NCBI RefSeq assembly: GCF_009741375.1
Contig: NZ_WOWP01000034.1
Coordinates: 62,001-126,000 of the forward strand
DNA length: 64,000 nucleotides
Source of the DNA: Flavobacterium rakeshii
GTDB taxonomy: Bacteria; Bacteroidota; Bacteroidia; Flavobacteriales; Flavobacteriaceae
Reading direction: 5' to 3'
The position numbers and the translations under genes were made by a program. Positions 58,813 to 64,000 of the stretch are shown here, in pieces (the first letter of the stretch is position 1; each line of letters starts with the position of its first letter). The notes beneath the pieces were generated by a model. The model worked only from the letters and a program-made list of their open reading frames with translations, ran no database searches and was not told where the DNA came from.

Positions 58813-59904
58813 ATGAAAAAATTACCACTTATAGCATTAAGTTCCTTTTTGGTTTTCGCCTGTAGCTCATCAGACGACAATACAACCGAATCGGGAGGAA
58901 CAACCAACCCTACTGCAGAGGAAGCCATGTACTTCCCTGATAACGGAACTGACACCTGGGAAACCAAGTTACCCGCCACACTGGAGTGGAACGAAAGTAA
59001 TATTCCGTCACTACTGGAATACTTAGAAACCAAAAACACCAAATCCTTTATGATACTGGTTAACGGGCGTATTGTAATGGAAAACTATTTTAACGGACAC
59101 ACAGCAACTACTCCGTGGTACTGGGCCAGTGCGGGTAAAACCCTTACAGCAACACTAACAGGTATTGCCGAACAGGAAGGTTTTATCAATACCAACAATA
59201 AAGTTTCTGATTACTTAGCTACAGGATGGACCAGTGAACCGTTAGAAAAAGAAAACCTTATTACCTGCAAACATTTACTAACCATGACATCAGGATTAGA
59301 TGACTCTTTAGGTGATGATGTTTCTCCCGCCAATCTTCAATACATTGCAGATGCCGATAGCCGCTGGGCATACCATAATGTATATGTAAAACTACAGGAT
59401 GTTGTAGCACAGGCTACCGGACAATCGTGGAGCACTTACTTTAACAGCAAACTTAGAGATCCAATAGGAATGACAGGTGCATGGCTGGAAAGCGGAGAAG
59501 ACCTTAGTGTATATTGGAGTACTACACGCAGTATGGCACGCTTTGGCCTACTGGCACTTAATAATGGTAAATGGAAAGAAACCCAAATTATAAACAGCAG
59601 CTATTTTAACAACGCCATAAACACTTCTCAGGACATCAACAAAGCCTACGGATATCTATGGTGGTTAAACGGAAAGGAAAACTATCACCTGCCACAAACT
59701 CAGTTTGAGTTTAACGGATCGGTTATACCATCGGGGTCTGCCGATATGTATATGGCACTTGGAAAAAATGACCAGAAAATATATGTAATCCCGTCCAAAA
59801 AAATGGTAGTTATACGAATGGGTAATGCTGCCGATAGCGAAAACTTTGCACTATCGGGATTTGATAACGAGCTTTGGCAAAAAATAAACGATGTCATTGA
59901 ATAA
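58813..59904 (+). CDS. Serine hydrolase, beta-lactamase class C-like, lipoprotein
   Basis: 363 residues. Signal LIALSSFLVFACSSSDDN with lipobox VFAC. Active-site SxxK is in YWASAGKTLTATLTG; the second motif YxN is in WAYHNVYVKLQ. The third (K/H)xG-type motif is not plain in the C-terminal region. It belongs to the PBP4*/AmpC/esterase group; could be a peptidase, esterase or D-ala hydrolase. Periplasmic or surface-anchored. Stand-alone gene, terminated by the hairpin shared with the convergent barrel gene. Confidence 0.88.
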   Translation: MKKLPLIALSSFLVFACSSSDDNTTESGGTTNPTAEEAMYFPDNGTDTWETKLPATLEWNESNIPSLLEYLETKNTKSFMILVNGRIVMENYFNGHTATTPWYWASAGKTLTATLTGIAEQEGFINTNNKVSDYLATGWTSEPLEKENLITCKHLLTMTSGLDDSLGDDVSPANLQYIADADSRWAYHNVYVKLQDVVAQATGQSWSTYFNSKLRDPIGMTGAWLESGEDLSVYWSTTRSMARFGLLALNNGKWKETQIINSSYFNNAINTSQDINKAYGYLWWLNGKENYHLPQTQFEFNGSVIPSGSADMYMALGKNDQKIYVIPSKKMVVIRMGNAADSENFALSGFDNELWQKINDVIE

Positions 59905-59936
59905 AAAAAGAGCCGCTTACTGAGCGGCTCTTTTTT
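59903..59936. terminator. Bidirectional terminator between serine hydrolase and barrel gene
   Basis: Stem AAGAGCCGCT / AGCGGCTCTT with loop TACTG and A/T runs on both sides. Confidence 0.88.
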
Positions 59937-61152
59937 ATAAAAATGTATATTTAAAATTCATTCCTAATTTACTAAACTTGTAGTTACTATTATAATCTAC
60001 AACCTCTCTAGGAGTATCGTATCTTACTTCTACCCCCATTTTATCTGAAAGAGCATAACCAAATCCAACACTTAGGTAAAAATTATGCGCCAGGTCATAC
60101 GTTTTAGTTGATCCTACATAATATTCTCCTGTTCCATACTGAGTGGTAACTAACTCACCGGAAGCAAAACCCATCCCAAAACCTGCATCAAGATAAAAGC
60201 CTTTTTTATTTAAGCCTTCATTAAAATAATAGCGCGGTCCAACAAGAACACTAAAACAACTAACATCCAACTTTGACTCTTCTTCAAGCCTACTGGTCTT
60301 AGCATCAGGGGTTATTGTTTTCAACTCAGATGACTTTGTATAATCAAGCCTTAAAAAACCTCCTAAATTACTTGATTGCATTACAATGGCAGCCTCGGCA
60401 CCTATAGTAAAACCTAAAGCATTATCATTAGCACTCCCTCCTACTGTTTTTGTAGCTAACATATTTAATGTAGCCCCGGCATAAGCACTCAAAGAAAATT
60501 CAATTTTTGTAGCCCCCTTATTTTCATATACTGCATAATCACTACCCTTACATTTATTATAAGCCACAAATACTTTTTTAAGAGCATTTTCTGTATAACT
60601 AAGAGAACCGAAGTTAATGCCAGAATCGTCACATTTAATATTATTAGACAAATCCTGTTTGTATGTATTATTTTCTTTAATATCACTATTATTAAAAACA
60701 TACTTTTTAAACACTAATTGATTTAATTTTATTTGTTTTGAATCTACCTGATAAAAGAATTTATTTTCTCCGTTATAAACACATGAGTATAAAGAAGCGT
60801 CACCATCTACCACTACATTAAGAAACAGTGTTTCTTTTTCCCAATCAGGATCTTTAAAATTAGAATAATATTTCACTGATGAAGATTTTGATTTATCAAC
60901 CAGAACTTTTTTCTTAATCATTCTATATTGATTATCAACTCCATATTCCTTTATTGCTTGTAGCTCTAATTTTTCAAAAGTGTCCGAATTATCTTTTTTA
61001 AATTCAAGATCAGTTGGATTAGAAAAATTATCAGACTTAAAGTAGCCGTTAATTCTCACATCGCCATTAGTAACATAATAGCCTTTGTTTTCTTGAGCAT
61101 AAGAAGTTATGGTAGCAAAGAAAAATGCCACCAAAAGAACGTAAAATTTCAT
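59935..61152 (-). CDS. Outer-membrane beta-barrel protein with N-terminal extra domain
   Basis: 405 residues. Signal peptide FYVLLVAFFFATITSYAQ. Residues about 25-200 form a polar region that includes YSCVYNGENKFFYQVDSKQI; the second half (about 215-405) has the pattern of a small eight-strand barrel: FSLSAYAGATLNMLATKTVG, GGFLRLDYTKSSELK, FSVLVGPRYYFNEGLNKKGF, YLDAGFGMGFASG and the ending KLGMNFKYTFL. Probably sits in the outer membrane. Function unknown. Monocistronic. Confidence 0.78.
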   Translation of the reverse strand: MKFYVLLVAFFFATITSYAQENKGYYVTNGDVRINGYFKSDNFSNPTDLEFKKDNSDTFEKLELQAIKEYGVDNQYRMIKKKVLVDKSKSSSVKYYSNFKDPDWEKETLFLNVVVDGDASLYSCVYNGENKFFYQVDSKQIKLNQLVFKKYVFNNSDIKENNTYKQDLSNNIKCDDSGINFGSLSYTENALKKVFVAYNKCKGSDYAVYENKGATKIEFSLSAYAGATLNMLATKTVGGSANDNALGFTIGAEAAIVMQSSNLGGFLRLDYTKSSELKTITPDAKTSRLEEESKLDVSCFSVLVGPRYYFNEGLNKKGFYLDAGFGMGFASGELVTTQYGTGEYYVGSTKTYDLAHNFYLSVGFGYALSDKMGVEVRYDTPREVVDYNSNYKFSKLGMNFKYTFL

Positions 61153-61187
61153 TTGTTTGTAAGGTGCTTAATTAATTATTGATTGAT

Positions 61188-62141
61188 TTATTTAAAGAAA
61201 GAATCTACAAATTCATATTTATTAAATACCTGTAAATCCTCTATCCCTTCACCAACACCAATATATTTTACAGGTATTTGGAACTGGTCTGATATACCAA
61301 TTACCACACCTCCCTTAGCAGTACCGTCAAGTTTAGTAACCGCAAGCGAAGTAACCTCTGTAGCAGCCGTAAACTGCTTAGCCTGTTCAAAGGCATTTTG
61401 TCCGGTAGAACCATCCAGTACAAGCAACACATCATGCGGAGCATCGCCCACTACCTTTTGCATTACTCTTTTCACTTTAGAAAGTTCGTTCATCAGGTTT
61501 ACTTTATTATGTAACCTTCCGGCAGTATCTATAATCACAACATCGGCATTTTGAGTAACAGCCGACTGTAACGTATCAAAAGCAACAGAAGCAGGATCAC
61601 TACCCATTTGTTGTTTTACAATAGGAACACCTACCCTGTCTGCCCAAACCTGTAACTGATCAATAGCAGCAGCTCTAAAGGTATCGGCAGCACCAAGTAC
61701 TACATTGTGTCCGGCTTTTTTAAACTGATATGCCAGCTTACCTATTGTTGTGGTTTTACCCACACCGTTTACTCCTACCACCATAAGCACATAAGGCTTT
61801 TTATTAGCAGGAATTTCAAAATCGGTACCTTCGCCAGTATTGGTTTCAGATAATAATCCGGCAATCTCCTCTCTTAATATCTGGTTAAGCTCATCTGTAC
61901 CCAGGTACTTATCTTTGGACACACGCTCTTCAATACGCTCTATTATTTTTAGGGTAGTATTTACACCAACGTCAGACGATACAAGTATTTCCTCAAGATT
62001 ATCAAGTACCTCATCATCAACTTTAGATTTACCTGCAACAGCTTTTGACAGCTTAGAGAAGAAAGAAGTTTTTGTTTTCTCAAGCCCTTTATCTAAAGTC
62101 TCCTTCTTTTCAGAAGAAAATATTTTTTTAAAGAAGTTCAT
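61188..62141 (-). CDS. ftsY: Signal recognition particle receptor FtsY
   Basis: 317 residues, short form without a long acidic A domain. NG domain motifs: VVGVNGVGKTTTIGKLAYQ (G1), AADTFRAAAIDQL, VIIDTAGRLHNK (G3), TKLDGTAKGGVVIG (G4). FtsY pairs with Ffh to bring ribosomes making membrane proteins to the Sec translocon. It is the last gene of the rpmB-rpmG-DUF4295-ftsY series, with a terminator-like hairpin just before it. Confidence 0.96.
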   Translation of the reverse strand: MNFFKKIFSSEKKETLDKGLEKTKTSFFSKLSKAVAGKSKVDDEVLDNLEEILVSSDVGVNTTLKIIERIEERVSKDKYLGTDELNQILREEIAGLLSETNTGEGTDFEIPANKKPYVLMVVGVNGVGKTTTIGKLAYQFKKAGHNVVLGAADTFRAAAIDQLQVWADRVGVPIVKQQMGSDPASVAFDTLQSAVTQNADVVIIDTAGRLHNKVNLMNELSKVKRVMQKVVGDAPHDVLLVLDGSTGQNAFEQAKQFTAATEVTSLAVTKLDGTAKGGVVIGISDQFQIPVKYIGVGEGIEDLQVFNKYEFVDSFFK

Positions 62142-62184
62142 ATGCTTTTAAGTCTCGTTTTTCCGATGGTAAATATAGAAAATA

Positions 62185-62218
62185 AAAAAGCTACTCCCGT
62201 TACTGAAAGTAGCTTTTC
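62185..62218 (-). terminator. Hairpin terminator between DUF4295 and ftsY
   Basis: Stem AAAAGCTACT / AGTAGCTTTT, loop of 12 bases, T-run on the minus strand. Confidence 0.75.
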
Positions 62219-62236
62219 TATATATGTATTGGATAA

Positions 62237-62389
62237 TTATTTCTTCTTTAGAAATTCATCCACAAGTTCTGGTGCCATAACAGCCTCAACAAATGTATAA
62301 GCTCCTGATTTTGGAGACTTTACCATTTTTATAGCTTTAGTAAGCCTTTTTGAAGATGTTTGTAACGTTGCTACGGTTTTCTTTGCCAT
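62237..62389 (-). CDS. DUF4295 small basic protein, likely ribosome-associated
   Basis: 50 residues, encoded on the minus strand from the ATG at 62389 to TAA at 62237. It begins MAKKTVATLQTSSKRLTKAI and ends VDEFLKKK, with KMVKSPKSGAYTFVEAVM between. This matches DUF4295, a Bacteroidota-only small protein always placed next to rpmB and rpmG. The lysine-rich composition and operon (9 bases after rpmG) suggest a ribosomal protein. I recall a Bacteroidota-specific ribosomal protein bL38 reported from a Flavobacterium ribosome structure that may be this one; this is from memory and unverified. Confidence 0.88.
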   Translation of the reverse strand: MAKKTVATLQTSSKRLTKAIKMVKSPKSGAYTFVEAVMAPELVDEFLKKK

Positions 62390-62398
62390 GACGTATAA

Positions 62399-62581
62399 TT
62401 ATTTGATTTCTTTATGTACAGTTACTCTCTTAAGGACAGGGTTGAATTTTTTAATCTCTAGTCTGTCTGGAGTATTCTTTTTATTTTTAGTAGTAATATA
62501 CCTAGAAGTTCCCGGTACACCTGAAGCTTTATGCTCAGTACACTCTAAAATTACCTGTATTCTGTTACCTTTCTTTGCCAT
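62399..62581 (-). CDS. rpmG: 50S ribosomal protein L33
   Basis: 60 residues. [20 protein letters not shown] opening and [16 protein letters not shown] end are typical bL33. Only one Cys is present, so it is the zinc-free (C-minus) type. Between rpmB and DUF4295 on the minus strand. Confidence 0.96.
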   Translation of the reverse strand: MAKKGNRIQVILECTEHKASGVPGTSRYITTKNKKNTPDRLEIKKFNPVLKRVTVHKEIK

Positions 62582-62609
62582 CTTGCTATATATTTATTAG
62601 GTAAGGATA

Positions 62610-62846
62610 TTATTTAATAAATCCATTAGCTTTAGCATCTTTAAGAACTGCAGCTAAACCTTTTTTATTAATCGTCTTGATAGTAGAAGCAGCCACCCTA
62701 AGAGTAATCCATCTGTCCTCTTCAGGAAGATAAAAACGCTTCTTCACTAAGTTTACACTAAACTTTCTTTTAGTCTTGTTCATCGCGTGGGAAACGTTAT
62801 TTCCTACCATCGCTTTTTTACCAGTAAGGGCACAAACTCTTGACAT
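62610..62846 (-). CDS. rpmB: 50S ribosomal protein L28
   Basis: 78 residues. [20 protein letters not shown] opening, [15 protein letters not shown] and the end [16 protein letters not shown] are bL28. Lacks the CxxC zinc pairs. First gene of the ribosomal protein operon; a TTACTTTG box (62885-62892, minus strand, one mismatch) lies 38 bases upstream. Confidence 0.96.
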   Translation of the reverse strand: MSRVCALTGKKAMVGNNVSHAMNKTKRKFSVNLVKKRFYLPEEDRWITLRVAASTIKTINKKGLAAVLKDAKANGFIK

Positions 62847-62925
62847 TATTTATCGCTTTTATATCGTTATTCAAAATCAGGGTGCAAAGTAACAAAAAAT
62901 AAAACTATTACACAAACATAATTAA

Positions 62926-64000
62926 TCAGTTTTTTAAAATTTCCTGATAAATAATTTCTAAAGCTTTGTTTGCCGCACGTTCAATGACCTTTTCACGTGG
63001 TTGACCAAAGTCAAACTTCTCACTATAAACTCCTTTTGGAGTAGCTACACCTATAAAAACAGTACCTACTTCGGCATCAGAGTCACCTTTTGTCGGGCCG
63101 GCATTTCCGGTAGTGGCAACAGCATAATCAGTACCGAAAATTTTCTTTGCCTGAGACGCCATAGCTTCGGCTACCTTAGCGCTAACCACACTAAATATAT
63201 CTATGAGTTGCTGATCTATCTTCAGCATATTCACTTTGGCTTCGGTTGCATAAGCCACCGCACTACCCTTAAAATAAGCCGACGACCCCGGCTGTGCTGT
63301 TAGCATTTGCGCTATCCTTCCGCCGGTACAGCTTTCGGCTGCCGATATGGTAAACTTCTTTTCGGTTAAAAGTTTGGCTAAAACCACCTCAAGGGTCTCA
63401 TCTTCATCATAACCAACAATAATATCATCTATAATTGCTTTCAGCTTTTCGGCTTCCTCTAAAATACTTTTGCGTAAAAAATCTTCATCTATACCTCTTG
63501 CCGTTAGGCGCAGCCTTACCCTCCCCGGACTTGGCAAATAAGCCAACTTAATAAACTCCGGAAGATTGTCTTCCCACTCCTCTATACGCTCGGCAATAAG
63601 ACTTTCCCCCTGCCCGTATGTAAGTATGGTTTTATGAACTATAAAAGGACGTTTGAATTTTGAAATAAGCCTCAGGATAACTTCATTATCCATTAGGTAT
63701 TTCATTTCATAAGGCACTCCCGGAAGCGATACAAAAACCGTATTTTGGTTTTCCATCCATATACCCGGTGCGGTACCTACTCTGTTAAACAGCACCGTAC
63801 CTCTTGAAGGTACCAGCGCCTGATCTTTATTCATTTGTGAAGCCGGGCGTTTCATTACCTTTTCAATAAGCTCTGTTACATGTTCCAGCACATCCTCATT
63901 TACCACCAGCTCGTCATTAAAATACTCGCAAAGTGTTTTTTTGGTAATATCATCTTTTGTAGGCCCAAGTCCCCCTGTCATAATAACGAGATCAACTCGA
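62926..64000 (-). CDS. cinA: CinA: competence/damage-inducible protein A with NMN amidohydrolase domain (partial)
   Basis: Runs off the right edge; the visible part is at least 358 codons. The N-terminal MoCF_biosynth-like domain is cut, with [18 protein letters not shown] at the edge. A middle region with [14 protein letters not shown] follows, then the C-terminal CinA/PncC domain with [18 protein letters not shown] and [13 protein letters not shown]. The C-terminal domain deamidates nicotinamide mononucleotide in the pyridine nucleotide cycle. The frame is open to base 63999 with no start in view. Confidence 0.93.
   Translation of the reverse strand, partial: RVDLVIMTGGLGPTKDDITKKTLCEYFNDELVVNEDVLEHVTELIEKVMKRPASQMNKDQALVPSRGTVLFNRVGTAPGIWMENQNTVFVSLPGVPYEMKYLMDNEVILRLISKFKRPFIVHKTILTYGQGESLIAERIEEWEDNLPEFIKLAYLPSPGRVRLRLTARGIDEDFLRKSILEEAEKLKAIIDDIIVGYDEDETLEVVLAKLLTEKKFTISAAESCTGGRIAQMLTAQPGSSAYFKGSAVAYATEAKVNMLKIDQQLIDIFSVVSAKVAEAMASQAKKIFGTDYAVATTGNAGPTKGDSDAEVGTVFIGVATPKGVYSEKFDFGQPREKVIERAANKALEIIYQEILKN

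Noticed and set aside
1..64000. Prophage, integrative element, toxin-antitoxin, restriction or CRISPR system
   Set aside because: No integrase, transposase, nuclease-methylase pair, repeat array or phage structural gene could be recognised.

Overview
The window reads as a chromosomal segment from a member of the Flavobacteriaceae (Bacteroidota), probably close to Flavobacterium. The evidence is direct. Many genes are preceded by the Bacteroidota -7 box TAnnTTTG a short distance from the start codon, with no Shine-Dalgarno pairing needed. There are three secreted proteins with the type B C-terminal domain of the type IX secretion system, a SAM-like set of Bacteroidota families (2TM, DUF4295, OmpP1/FadL, CarboxypepD-reg TonB receptor), an archaeal-type prolyl-tRNA synthetase and a bacillithiol gene (bshC). 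No phage, integrase, insertion sequence or CRISPR array was seen.

Layout. 1-7.7 kb: start of peptide deformylase, a FUSC-type membrane protein, mqo, a methyltransferase with ruvX, dapD, and a DeoR-type regulator divergent from a 5'-nucleotidase-like HAD gene. 7.7-14.6 kb: an envelope-glycan cluster (LPS kinase, GT9, five GT2 enzymes, a polysaccharide deacetylase) in strictly alternating strand order. 15-19.6 kb: sugar aminotransferase, tsaC-type gene and CCA-adding enzyme in one tight operon, then heme A synthase and CsbD. 19.6-24.1 kb: a minus-strand operon TPR protein - membrane protein - LytS-type histidine kinase fused to a 2TM domain - four more 2TM proteins - LytTR response regulator. 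24.4-26.4 kb: three poorly characterised plus-strand genes. 26.5-28.6 kb: TonB-dependent receptor. 28.8-35.2 kb: two VOC proteins, PRiA4-ORF3 protein, NdpA-like protein, an outer-membrane barrel and an ABC transporter pair. 35.3-43.1 kb: three type IX cargo proteins. 43.1-51.9 kb: typA, rpsT, two tRNA-Glu genes, proS, a glycine-rich lipoprotein, OmpP1, rimO. 51.9-59.9 kb: a B12-binding radical SAM protein, small lipoproteins, bshC, ndk, DUF721, a serine hydrolase. 59.9-64 kb: an outer-membrane barrel, ftsY, DUF4295, rpmG, rpmB, and cinA running off the end.

The most notable signal is a putative LytTR regulon. A 30-bp element (two 9-bp direct half-sites separated by exactly 12 bp, matching the published LytTR consensus with at most one mismatch per half-site) lies upstream of the TPR-2TM-LytTR operon and again upstream of the TonB-dependent receptor. 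In both places it sits exactly 33 bp upstream of the -7-like box and 84-85 bp upstream of the start codon. This suggests that the LytTR regulator controls its own operon and the receptor, forming one envelope-signalling unit that is now split by three divergent genes. A second regulatory signal is a set of three TTGCA/TGCAA pairs with exact 10-bp phasing around the DeoR-nucleotidase gene pair.

Housekeeping parts are ordinary for the group. Functions assigned below rest on motifs read by eye; no database search was possible.
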